The notes beneath the pieces are model-generated. The model was not told where the DNA came from and made no database searches. It saw only the letters and a list, made by a program, of their open reading frames with translations. 43,978 bases of DNA from an uncultured Caryophanales bacterium (GTDB lineage: Bacteria > Bacillota_I > Bacilli_A > RFN20 > CAG-826). Numbering within the stretch: the stretch's first letter is position 1; each line of letters begins with the position of its first letter. A program made the position numbers and the translations under genes. The DNA lies in NCBI GenBank assembly GCA_905197045.1, contig CAJJXG010000013.1, positions 1-43,978 of the forward strand, written 5' to 3'. Shown piece by piece: positions 9,129-17,307 of this stretch.

Positions 9129-10817
9129 TTAGTCGATTACAATTATGTTTGGTTTAACAACTGGGTTACGGTTGCTGCCTCTTAAAAGGTATTTTGAAAT
9201 TACTCCAGTAATTTGTTCTTCTATACGACGAGTATCAAAATCTTTTGTTGTCTCAAGCCATTTACTAACCATATCAACAAACATTTTTGACATTTCCTTA
9301 AGCATAATATCGGCTTCTTTGTCTTTTAAGAAAAGGAACCCTCTCATTTGAACATCTGGTCCAGCAATAATTTTTCCTTCTTTTTTACTAACAGCAAGTC
9401 CAAATACTGCTACTCCATCTTCACTAAGTCTAGTTCTTTCGGTAATGATTTCGTTAACAACATCGCCAACTCCAATTCCATCGATCATAACTTCCCCAGA
9501 TGGTACTTTGCTACTAGTATTAAAATCTACACTGGCTCCGTTTTCATCGATTAATAAGGAATTACCATTATCTAAAAGGAAAATATTACGATGTGTTAAA
9601 CCAATTCTCATTTCAAAAGCAAGTTTTGCATTTTCTAAAAGATTTACATAAAAACCTTCAATTGGAAAATAATACTTTGGTTTTAAAAGAGAAAGAAGCA
9701 TCTTGATATCTTCTTCATAGGCATGCATTTTGCCAAGTGTTTTTCTTGTTAAATAGAAAACATGACATCCACTTTTATAAACTTCATCGATTGTACTTGT
9801 TGCAATAACTTCATTGTTGTCATTAGCTGGACAACCAATAAAGAAAGTATCATTTTCACCAAGTCGGACTTGTTTTTCTTCGTTTTCTCCATTAGCTAGA
9901 AGAGAAATCTTATCGTATATTTTTTCACCTTCATCAGAAAGTAAAATTACTAAATCATTTTCTTTGCAGCGTAAAACATCCTCAATTGGAACAATATTTT
10001 TGGCGTTAAAATATGGATCAGCTTCATATTTTCTTAAATTATAAATCCATTGAGTTGTTTCATCGTATAAACAAACTTTTTTATTAAATTCAGCACATGC
10101 TCTAAAAACTTCATCGATATGATATAAATTATCACTAGGAACAGCGACAAAAATTCTACCAGGAGCACTCTTAAATTGGCTTACTAAATGGTTGTAAATT
10201 TTATGATTTGGTGAACAATAACCAGATTTTGTAGCGTTTACTGATTCACCAAGAAGTAAGCAGGTAGGAAGTTCACTAATTTTACCTAATGTATTTAAAT
10301 CAAGTTTAAAGTATTTATTGTTAGCATATTCAACAATAAAATCGCCGCTATAAACAATATTACCTAAATCAGTTCTGATGCTTAATCCAAAAGTTGAAGG
10401 CATTGAAGCACATGTTGAAAAGAAAATCATTTCATGCCCTGCAATTGTAAGAGTGGCAGGTAAATTTACAAAATGATAATCGTAAGTGTATTGAATTTGT
10501 CTTTTTTTCGTAAATAAATCAAGGTAAATACTAGTTAACCTTGTACAATAAACAGGAGCTGGTACTTCTTTAATAATATAAGGAAGAGCTCCAAAACTAT
10601 TTTCTTTGCCTTTAGGTAATATATAAGCTTTTACTCTTTCCTTGTTTTCTTTTAAATAGTCAAAATTGGCAATAATAAAATCAATACCAGGAGTATTTTT
10701 TGTTGGATATTTAAATCCAGCGCCGATAACAAAAATATCGTCGTTTATTTCAATAACATAAAGATCTTTTCCATCTTCATCAAGACCACCGAGGGCCAAA
10801 ACTTTTATCTTATCCAT
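9129..10817 (-). CDS. rnj: RNase J-family protein with a degenerate, probably inactive metal site
   Basis: It has the full RNase J architecture (562 residues: metallo-beta-lactamase, beta-CASP and C-terminal domain). The alignment is clear, with GGLDEDGKDLYVIE at the N-terminus and a late LLKPKYYFPIEGFYVN block. The hallmark HGHEDH is replaced by KGKENS (about 69-74), so all four metal ligands are gone. The usual DST (residues near 200) is ESV, and PVHGEY has become PIEGFY. An MHAYEED remnant of the GHASQED motif survives. A structural or RNA-binding partner role, like the weakly active J2 subunits of Firmicutes, is the best inference. It is co-transcribed with pnp and yfcE. Confidence 0.85.
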   Translation of the reverse strand: MDKIKVLALGGLDEDGKDLYVIEINDDIFVIGAGFKYPTKNTPGIDFIIANFDYLKENKERVKAYILPKGKENSFGALPYIIKEVPAPVYCTRLTSIYLDLFTKKRQIQYTYDYHFVNLPATLTIAGHEMIFFSTCASMPSTFGLSIRTDLGNIVYSGDFIVEYANNKYFKLDLNTLGKISELPTCLLLGESVNATKSGYCSPNHKIYNHLVSQFKSAPGRIFVAVPSDNLYHIDEVFRACAEFNKKVCLYDETTQWIYNLRKYEADPYFNAKNIVPIEDVLRCKENDLVILLSDEGEKIYDKISLLANGENEEKQVRLGENDTFFIGCPANDNNEVIATSTIDEVYKSGCHVFYLTRKTLGKMHAYEEDIKMLLSLLKPKYYFPIEGFYVNLLENAKLAFEMRIGLTHRNIFLLDNGNSLLIDENGASVDFNTSSKVPSGEVMIDGIGVGDVVNEIITERTRLSEDGVAVFGLAVSKKEGKIIAGPDVQMRGFLFLKDKEADIMLKEMSKMFVDMVSKWLETTKDFDTRRIEEQITGVISKYLLRGSNRNPVVKPNIIVID

Positions 10818-10850
10818 ATATCTTTTTCTGTGCTTATTATCTAAAAATAT

Positions 10851-11399
10851 TTATCTAAGTTCAAGTCTTTTTAATAAGTTATCATCAATGTCAAAAAGGG
10901 CAATTGAATCATCACTCAAATCATAAATAGCATAACTTTTAGGATTACCACCTTTTGGCAAAGTTAAACTACCTGGATTTAATATAAAATATCCATTTTC
11001 GCTCTTTTCAAGAACAAAAATGTGGGTGTGTCCATACATAAAAATATCGCCTTTTAACAAAAGCGTATTATTTTCATCATATAAGTCACCATGTGTCAAA
11101 ATTACACGATGATTATTTAAATTAATATTTAATATGTCTTCAAATTTAAGTTTTAAAACAAATTCATCGACTCGTGAATCGCAATTACCACGAATAATAA
11201 TTAATCTATCACTTACCTTAGATAAATTTTCGCAAACGGAAATTGGGTAATAATCTAGCGGAGGCACATTACGTGCTCCGCTATAATTGATATCACCTAA
11301 TAAAATAATTTTTTCAAAATGAAATTTTTGATCTAATTCAATAATTTTTTCACTAGCTCTTTTTGAGCCATGTAAATCGCTAGCAATTAAAACCTTCAT
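10851..11399 (-). CDS. yfcE: YfcE/MJ0936-type metallophosphoesterase
   Basis: This is a small calcineurin-like phosphodiesterase of 182 residues. The metal-binding motifs appear in order: SDLHG near the N-terminus, GDINYSG, RGNCD, THGD and GHTH. A LNPGSLTLP segment typical of YfcE-type enzymes follows. The physiological substrate is unknown for most members; activity on artificial phosphodiesters and manganese dependence are known for the family. It lies between pnp and the RNase J-like gene, 2 bases after the pnp stop and 33 bases before rnj, so a link to RNA turnover is possible but only suggested by position. Confidence 0.85.
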   Translation of the reverse strand: MKVLIASDLHGSKRASEKIIELDQKFHFEKIILLGDINYSGARNVPPLDYYPISVCENLSKVSDRLIIIRGNCDSRVDEFVLKLKFEDILNINLNNHRVILTHGDLYDENNTLLLKGDIFMYGHTHIFVLEKSENGYFILNPGSLTLPKGGNPKSYAIYDLSDDSIALFDIDDNLLKRLELR

Positions 11400-11401
11400 T
11401 C

Positions 11402-13765
11402 TTATTTTTTCTTTAAGAAACCAAATAAACCTTTCTTTTCTTCATTTGGTTTATTCTCTTCATGACTTTCGACCTTAATTTCTTCTTTTTTAAATTCTTT
11501 AAAGCCTTCTAAATTCTCATTACTTTCTTTCTTTTGATATGAAGATTGAGGTCTATTTTGTGATGGCTTTTTATAAAAATCTTTGCGTTCTGCAGGTTTT
11601 TTTCTGCTATCGTAAGGCTTTTTGCCTCCTTGAGGAGCAGCACTATCACCCTTAGCTTCTTCAAATTCTTTATGAGAAAGTTTAATCTTGCCATGATCAT
11701 CGATTCCAATAACTTTAACTTTTAAAGTATCGCCAACTTTAACAACATCATGAGCATCTTTTACATATCCATAAGCAAGAGCTGAAACGTGACAAAGTCC
11801 TTCTTTATCAGCGAATAATTTTACAAAAGCACCATATTCTTCAACTCTAGTAACTTCGCCTTCAAAGACTTCACCAACTTCTATTTCTCTTACAATATCT
11901 TCAATAATGCATTTGGCCTTTTCAATAGAAGCTTTATCAGTATGATAAATTGTAACTTTACCATCATCTTCGATATCAATTTTTACATCATTACATCTTT
12001 CAATGATATCGTTAATAACTTTTCCACCACTTCCGATAACATCTTTAATCTTATCTTTATCAATATAGAATGTTTCAAATTTAGGTGCGTATTCAGAAAG
12101 TTCTTTTCTAGGTTCAGAAATTGCTTTTGACATAACTTCTCTAATTTGAGCTCTTGCATTATGAGCTTGCATTAAAGCATCATGAAGAATTTCTCTTGTA
12201 ACACCTTTAATCTTAATATCCATTTGAAGTGCTGTAACACCAACTTCAGTTCCAGCAACTTTAAAGTCCATGTCACCAAAGTGATCTTCAAGACCTTGAA
12301 TATCAGTAAGAATTGTATATGGATGATTTCCATCAAGTGGTCCAGAAGTAATTAAACCCATAGCGATTCCACTAACCATTCTCTTAATTGGAACACCAGC
12401 TGCCATTAAAGCCATACAAGAAGCACAGATGGAGGCTTGTGAAGATGAACCATTAGATTCACAAACTTCAGCAACACACCTAATAGTGTATGGGAATTCC
12501 TCTTCACTTGGTAAAACATAACTTAATGCTCTTTCACCTAAAGCACCATGTCCAATTTCTCTTCTTCCTGGAGTGCCCATTCTACCAATTTCACCAACTG
12601 AGAAAGGTGGGAAATTATAATGATGCATCCATCTTTTATGATCTTCTGGTGATAAACTCTCAAGAATCTGTTCATCATCTTTAATTCCTAAAGTGCAGGT
12701 TGAGATAACTTGTGTTTGACCTCTAGTAAACATAGCTGAGCCATGAACTCTAGGAAGTAAATCTACTTGAGCATCAAGTGGACGAATTTCATCAACTTTT
12801 CTTCCATCAGGTCTGATCTTTTCAACTGTAATAAGTCTTCTAACTTCATCAGCAACCATTCTTTCAAGAATATCGTTAACCATAAGCATTGTTAAACGAT
12901 GATCCTTATCATCTTTATATGATCTTGTATCGTAATCATCTAAAATTTCTTTTTTAAGTGCATCAATTGCATTTTGTCTTTCTAACTTATCAAATATTGA
13001 GATTGATTTAACCATGCGGTCGTAGATACGATCATAAATATCTTTTCTAATAGTTTCATCTGGAGCATATAAAGAAACTTCTCTTTTAGCCTTACCAATT
13101 TCACTAGCAATTTCTTTTTGGAAAGCACAAAGTTTTTTAATCGCTTCATGTCCAAACATAATTGCATCAAGCATAACATCTTCGCTTAATTCATTAGCGC
13201 CAGCTTCAACCATGTTAATGGCTTCCATTGTACCAGCAACAGCTAAATTTAAATCGCTCTTTTCTCTTTCTTCAACAGTTGGGTTGATAACAAATTCACC
13301 ATTAACTCTTCCAACATAAACTCCAGCAATTGGTCCATCAAAAGGAATATCGCTAATTGATAAAGCTAAAGAAGAACCAAACATTGCAGTCATTTCAGGA
13401 GTTGCATTTAAGTCAACACTCATGACAGTATTAACAATTTGGACTTCATTTCTAAATCCTTCAGGGAACATTGGTCTAATTGGACGATCAATTAAACGTG
13501 CAGTTAAAGTAGCATGCTCTCCTGGACGACCTTCTCTTCTTAAAAATCCGCCTGGAATTCTTCCAATAGCGTATTGTTTTTCTTCATAACCAACAGTTAA
13601 AGGAAAGAAATCTCCTTCTTTTGGTTCATCACTACAACAAACAGTAGATAAAACAACAGTATCATTAAATCTTGTAAATACTGCTCCGTCAGCTTGTTTG
13701 GCAATTTCGCCAGTTTCAACAACAAGCTTTTTTCCATAAAATTCTAATTCAAAAACTTTTTTCAT
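11402..13765 (-). CDS. pnp: Polyribonucleotide nucleotidyltransferase (PNPase)
   Basis: PNPase is a 3'-to-5' phosphorolytic exoribonuclease of the RNA-decay machinery. The 787-residue protein contains two RNase PH domains, a KH domain (VIGSGGKV near 578) and an S1 domain (about 620-690). A Lys/Glu-rich tail ends in GLFGFLKKK. The start was placed at the internal ATG at 13765, because MKKVFELEF matches the family's N-terminus and AAGGG lies 8 bases upstream; an in-frame upstream ATG at 13825 would add an unsupported 20 residues. TATAAT at 13782-13787 leaves a leader of only about 10 bases. It heads the pnp-yfcE-rnj operon. Confidence 0.95.
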   Translation of the reverse strand: MKKVFELEFYGKKLVVETGEIAKQADGAVFTRFNDTVVLSTVCCSDEPKEGDFFPLTVGYEEKQYAIGRIPGGFLRREGRPGEHATLTARLIDRPIRPMFPEGFRNEVQIVNTVMSVDLNATPEMTAMFGSSLALSISDIPFDGPIAGVYVGRVNGEFVINPTVEEREKSDLNLAVAGTMEAINMVEAGANELSEDVMLDAIMFGHEAIKKLCAFQKEIASEIGKAKREVSLYAPDETIRKDIYDRIYDRMVKSISIFDKLERQNAIDALKKEILDDYDTRSYKDDKDHRLTMLMVNDILERMVADEVRRLITVEKIRPDGRKVDEIRPLDAQVDLLPRVHGSAMFTRGQTQVISTCTLGIKDDEQILESLSPEDHKRWMHHYNFPPFSVGEIGRMGTPGRREIGHGALGERALSYVLPSEEEFPYTIRCVAEVCESNGSSSQASICASCMALMAAGVPIKRMVSGIAMGLITSGPLDGNHPYTILTDIQGLEDHFGDMDFKVAGTEVGVTALQMDIKIKGVTREILHDALMQAHNARAQIREVMSKAISEPRKELSEYAPKFETFYIDKDKIKDVIGSGGKVINDIIERCNDVKIDIEDDGKVTIYHTDKASIEKAKCIIEDIVREIEVGEVFEGEVTRVEEYGAFVKLFADKEGLCHVSALAYGYVKDAHDVVKVGDTLKVKVIGIDDHGKIKLSHKEFEEAKGDSAAPQGGKKPYDSRKKPAERKDFYKKPSQNRPQSSYQKKESNENLEGFKEFKKEEIKVESHEENKPNEEKKGLFGFLKKK

Positions 13766-13781
13766 TCTTTTTCCCTTAATA

Positions 13782-13787
13782 ATTATA
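13782..13787 (-). promoter_or_regulatory. -10 box of pnp
   Basis: TATAAT on the minus strand lies 16 bases before the pnp ATG. Transcription would start at about 13775, just at the AAGGG ribosome site. The -35 is not clear. Confidence 0.45.
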
Positions 13788-13843
13788 AACAAAAGTATTT
13801 TACACTTATTGAGCGTAGATTTCACTCACTTAAAATAAATTTT

Positions 13844-13865
13844 GATAAAATTGCTTAACAAAGCA
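13844..13865 (-). terminator. Weak terminator after the CAT-like gene
   Basis: TGCTT and AAGCA form a 5-base-pair stem with a 4-base loop (13852-13865), followed on the minus strand by an interrupted T-rich tract. It is short but correctly placed, a few bases after the stop at 13871. Confidence 0.4.
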
Positions 13866-13870
13866 TCTAA

Positions 13871-14545
13871 CTACTTATTTTCTTGGATAAAGCTTTCAAA
13901 ATTATCAATTATCTCTTGTGTCTTATTAAAGCCTTCAGCCATAGGAAAGCCATCAATTAAAGCGTGAGAAGCTGTTAAATTTAAAGTCATTTTATAGCGG
14001 CCATTTTCTAAAACATATTTTCCCCAAAGTGCTCTTGTACAGCTTTGACTCGATTTATCTTTATAGATCATTGGGTGAGTCATACCAACAAAATCTAAAG
14101 TTGGTAAACAAGAAAAATAGAAATCGTCATAATATGAACTATCATTATATTCTTCGCGGTGTTTAAGGTTTATCTTTTCTTCTTCAACAACTTTATGGCA
14201 TCTTTTGTAAAATTCAGAATAGCTTTTTGAAAAATCATGACGCGCATTGTTATAACTTCCATCGATGCATTTTACGGTATAAGTTGGATTAATTGTTTCA
14301 TAAAGTCGAACTTCATTATTGACATATCTTAATCTAAATTCTGGTATTTCATTTAATGCTACAGTTAAGCAATATAAAAAATTAATAAAAAATGAAGTTT
14401 TTGTCTTTTTTGAATAGTTTACAAGATTAGTAACATCCATTCTTACGTCAAGACCATAAGTGGTATTATCAAAAGAATTAAACCAAAGAAATTGGCTTTT
14501 TCTATTCCAAGATTCAATATCAATAACCTTGTAAGACTTTTTCAT
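13871..14545 (-). CDS. Chloramphenicol acetyltransferase-like enzyme (CAT fold)
   Basis: This 224-residue protein matches type A chloramphenicol acetyltransferases along its length. The catalytic region reads SHALIDGF near residue 192 where classical CATs have HHAVCDGF, so the catalytic His and the structural Asp of HxxxD are both kept. It starts 1 base after the uppP stop and is clearly co-transcribed. Because it is chromosomal, vertically placed and divergent in the substrate pocket, it may acetylate something other than chloramphenicol. True resistance cannot be claimed from sequence. Confidence 0.8.
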   Translation of the reverse strand: MKKSYKVIDIESWNRKSQFLWFNSFDNTTYGLDVRMDVTNLVNYSKKTKTSFFINFLYCLTVALNEIPEFRLRYVNNEVRLYETINPTYTVKCIDGSYNNARHDFSKSYSEFYKRCHKVVEEEKINLKHREEYNDSSYYDDFYFSCLPTLDFVGMTHPMIYKDKSSQSCTRALWGKYVLENGRYKMTLNLTASHALIDGFPMAEGFNKTQEIIDNFESFIQENK

Positions 14546-14546
14546 A

Positions 14547-15449
14547 TTAATTCATCACTCCTGCTGCGACCAAGATAATCAAGATAGCCCCGAGTAATAT
14601 TCTATAATAGCCAAAACCAATAAAAGTATGCTTTTTAATAAATTTCATTAAAGTATTAATGATAACAAGAGACGTGATAAAGGCAGCCAATAAGCCAAAT
14701 ACCATATAAAGAGTCATATTCAAATCCCACGTGACACCTTCGCCCATGAAAGAAATGAATTTGACTAAACTTGCTCCAATCATAACCGGAATTGAAAGAT
14801 AAAAACTAAATTCAGCTCCGCATGTTCTAGAGCAACCAAGTAATAAAGCAGTGACTATTGTAACACCACTTCTTGATGTACCTGGAATTAAACTAAGAAT
14901 TTGAGATAAACCTATTAAAAAGACAATCATGTAAGGCATATCTTTGGTGGATTGGTATTTAAAATATGCTTCACCTTTACCAATTAATCCCAAATCCTGA
15001 CATGTAAGGAATTTCTTTTGATCTTTTTTAATGAAAGTTTCAAGTGCAATAAAAATAAAACCATAAACAATTAAAGCGATTGAAACAATCAAAGTATTGT
15101 CAAGATAAGCATCAAGACCACTTATTTGAAGGATTAATGCAATGAAGCAAACCGGAACAACACCAATAATGATTTTTAACCATACCTTCCATATATCATT
15201 TCGGTTTTCTTTACTTAATTTAGGGTTAATCGGATTTAGCTCTTTGAAAAATTTCAATATAACCGCCATAATCGCCCCTAATTGAATAACAACTAAGAAG
15301 AAATCCCAAAACTCAGGATAAGTTGCTTGCACGTTAAAAATGTCATCTAAAATAATTAAATGTCCAGTTGATGAAATAGGAAGCCATTCAGTAATACCTT
15401 CTACCACTCCATAAAGTAACGCTTGTAAAATGACAATAAAGATTTCCAT
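14547..15449 (-). CDS. uppP: Undecaprenyl-diphosphatase
   Basis: UppP (BacA) dephosphorylates undecaprenyl diphosphate at the membrane and recycles the lipid carrier for wall or surface glycans. Over-supply gives bacitracin tolerance in known bacteria. The 300-residue, multi-helix protein has both signatures: EGITEWLPISSTGH (about 17-30) and PGTSRSG. Its presence with uppS (26680-27408) argues that the organism still uses the undecaprenyl cycle. TTGATA and TATAAT boxes lie directly upstream, and the CAT-like gene follows at once. Confidence 0.95.
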   Translation of the reverse strand: MEIFIVILQALLYGVVEGITEWLPISSTGHLIILDDIFNVQATYPEFWDFFLVVIQLGAIMAVILKFFKELNPINPKLSKENRNDIWKVWLKIIIGVVPVCFIALILQISGLDAYLDNTLIVSIALIVYGFIFIALETFIKKDQKKFLTCQDLGLIGKGEAYFKYQSTKDMPYMIVFLIGLSQILSLIPGTSRSGVTIVTALLLGCSRTCGAEFSFYLSIPVMIGASLVKFISFMGEGVTWDLNMTLYMVFGLLAAFITSLVIINTLMKFIKKHTFIGFGYYRILLGAILIILVAAGVMN

Positions 15450-15460
15450 ACAACACCTAG

Positions 15461-15488
15461 ATTATAGCATAATAGGTTTTACTATCAA
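15461..15488 (-). promoter_or_regulatory. uppP promoter
   Basis: On the minus strand, -35 TTGATA (15483-15488) and -10 TATAAT (15461-15466) are 16 bases apart. The -10 ends 11 bases before the uppP ATG, so the untranslated leader would be only a few bases long. Confidence 0.65.
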
Positions 15489-15540
15489 AACAAAACATCG
15501 TATAAATAGGTTGACAATTTGTAGAAAAACACTGCAAAAC

Positions 15541-17307
15541 TCAATTTATTTTTGAATATTGGGCATTATATAGTTCATAATAAAAACCTTTATTAGCTAA
15601 AAGTTCGTCATGTTTGCCTTTTTCTATAATCTTTCCATCTTTCATTACAACAATTAGGTCGCTATGAACAATAGTTGAAAGTCGATGAGCAATAACAAAG
15701 GATGTTTTTCCCTTCATAAGCAAATTAAAAGCCGCCGATATTTTCATTTCCGTACGAGTATCAATATTACTTGTTGCTTCATCAAGAATCATAATTTTAG
15801 GGTTGACAAGCATAACTCTTGCGATTGAAATAAGTTGTTTTTGACCAACACTTAATCCTGAATAATCATCAATATATGTATCAAATCCATTAGGTAGACG
15901 CATAATAAAATCATAGCAATTAGCTTTTTTACTAGCTTCAATTATCTCTTCATCACTAGCATCTTTTTTACCATAAGTAATGTTTTCTTTGACTGTTCCA
16001 GAAAAAATCCAAGTATCCTGTAAAACCATACCAAACGATTTTCTTAAGCTCTCTTTAAGGATGTCTTTACTATCACAAGAATCAAAAGAAATCTCGCCAC
16101 TACTTGGATCATAAAATCTTAAAAGTAAGTTAATAATTGTAGTTTTACCACACCCAGTAGGTCCAACAATAGCAATTTTTTGTCCTTCTTTAACCTCAAG
16201 AGCAAAATCTTTGATGACCTTTTTCTCTTTTGTATAACCAAAATCAATATGATTAAATTCAATACTTTTTATCGTATTTAAAATCTTTTTAGTACCATTA
16301 TTAATATCATTATTTTCATTTAAAACATCATTAATTCTTTTTAGGGAAGAAAATCCTGTTTGAATTTCAGGTACGCAACTTGAAATTTCATTAAAAGGTT
16401 TAGCAAATTGATTTGAAAATTGAATAAAGGTTAAAATTGTGCCGATAGTACAACTTGCTCCTAAAATTATGTTGTTATCATTAAAAGAAAAAGCGCAAAG
16501 TAAAGCCGCAATCATCCCAACTATTGCATAAGTAGAATTATTAACAAGACGAGTAATTGGATTAGTTAAACTTCCGGAAAATTGGGCTTTTTGACCTACT
16601 TTATATAAAGCTTCATTTTCTTTTTGATATGAAGAAAAGCAATCTTCTTCATAGTTAAAAGATTTAATTAAATCTATATTATTAATATCTTCTAAAGCAA
16701 TCGCGCCCATTTCACCAACGATTTTGGCTTGCCCTTTAAAATATTTATTAGTTTTGTGAGCTAATGAATAAGTGATTAAAAAACCAAAAGGAGTTAAAAC
16801 AACAACTACTAAGCCTAATATCCAATTTAAAATAAACATTACAATAAAAGTAACAATTATTTGAATTATTCCCTGATAGAATTGTCTAAATCCGCTGATT
16901 AAAGCTACGTTTATATTATCGCTATCATTAATAACACGAGAAACTAAATCACCATGATAATTCGAATCGATATAAGAAAGCGGAACTTTATTTAATTTTA
17001 TAAAAACATCATCTTTTATTTCTTTAGTTATTTTTTCAACGAAAAGAGAATTTAAATATTCAAAAAAGAATTCAAAAATAAGGACAGAAATTATCAAAAT
17101 CCCTGCAAAACTCAAGTAAAATATAAACTTAGTCTCTAATAAAGAAAGAGAATTATTTAAAGCAAAAGTAATCTCATCAATTGCTTTACCAAATAAAAGT
17201 GGAGTTAAACACATTGATGTTACAAAAATTAATGCACATAAAAGTGAAGCAATTAAAAATAGAGGATATTTTTTAATATATGAAAAAAGACGATTAATTG
17301 GCTTCAT
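15541..17307 (-). CDS. ABC exporter half-transporter, subunit with the catalytic Glu
   Basis: This is a fused membrane-ATPase half exporter (588 residues) with six predicted N-terminal helices and a nucleotide-binding domain. It shows Walker A GPTGCGKT (near 382), ILDEATS with the catalytic Glu (near 507) and switch His in IAHRLST (near 539). The signature is LSVGQ, not LSGGQ, exactly the deviation expected of the subunit that contributes the weak composite site. The start at 17307 was chosen over the upstream ATG at 17319 because GGAG lies 5 bases before it. It overlaps the end of its partner by 14 bases. It closes with TGA. The substrate is unknown; related pairs export drugs, lipids or peptides. 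Confidence 0.9.
   Translation of the reverse strand: MKPINRLFSYIKKYPLFLIASLLCALIFVTSMCLTPLLFGKAIDEITFALNNSLSLLETKFIFYLSFAGILIISVLIFEFFFEYLNSLFVEKITKEIKDDVFIKLNKVPLSYIDSNYHGDLVSRVINDSDNINVALISGFRQFYQGIIQIIVTFIVMFILNWILGLVVVVLTPFGFLITYSLAHKTNKYFKGQAKIVGEMGAIALEDINNIDLIKSFNYEEDCFSSYQKENEALYKVGQKAQFSGSLTNPITRLVNNSTYAIVGMIAALLCAFSFNDNNIILGASCTIGTILTFIQFSNQFAKPFNEISSCVPEIQTGFSSLKRINDVLNENNDINNGTKKILNTIKSIEFNHIDFGYTKEKKVIKDFALEVKEGQKIAIVGPTGCGKTTIINLLLRFYDPSSGEISFDSCDSKDILKESLRKSFGMVLQDTWIFSGTVKENITYGKKDASDEEIIEASKKANCYDFIMRLPNGFDTYIDDYSGLSVGQKQLISIARVMLVNPKIMILDEATSNIDTRTEMKISAAFNLLMKGKTSFVIAHRLSTIVHSDLIVVMKDGKIIEKGKHDELLANKGFYYELYNAQYSKIN

Noticed and set aside
13766..13825. Longer pnp start at 13825
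   Set aside because: The extra 20 residues do not fit the family, lie upstream of the TATAAT box and lack a ribosome site.
15511..15516. Plus-strand TTGACA
   Set aside because: No -10 box at the right spacing and no plus-strand gene follows; likely chance.
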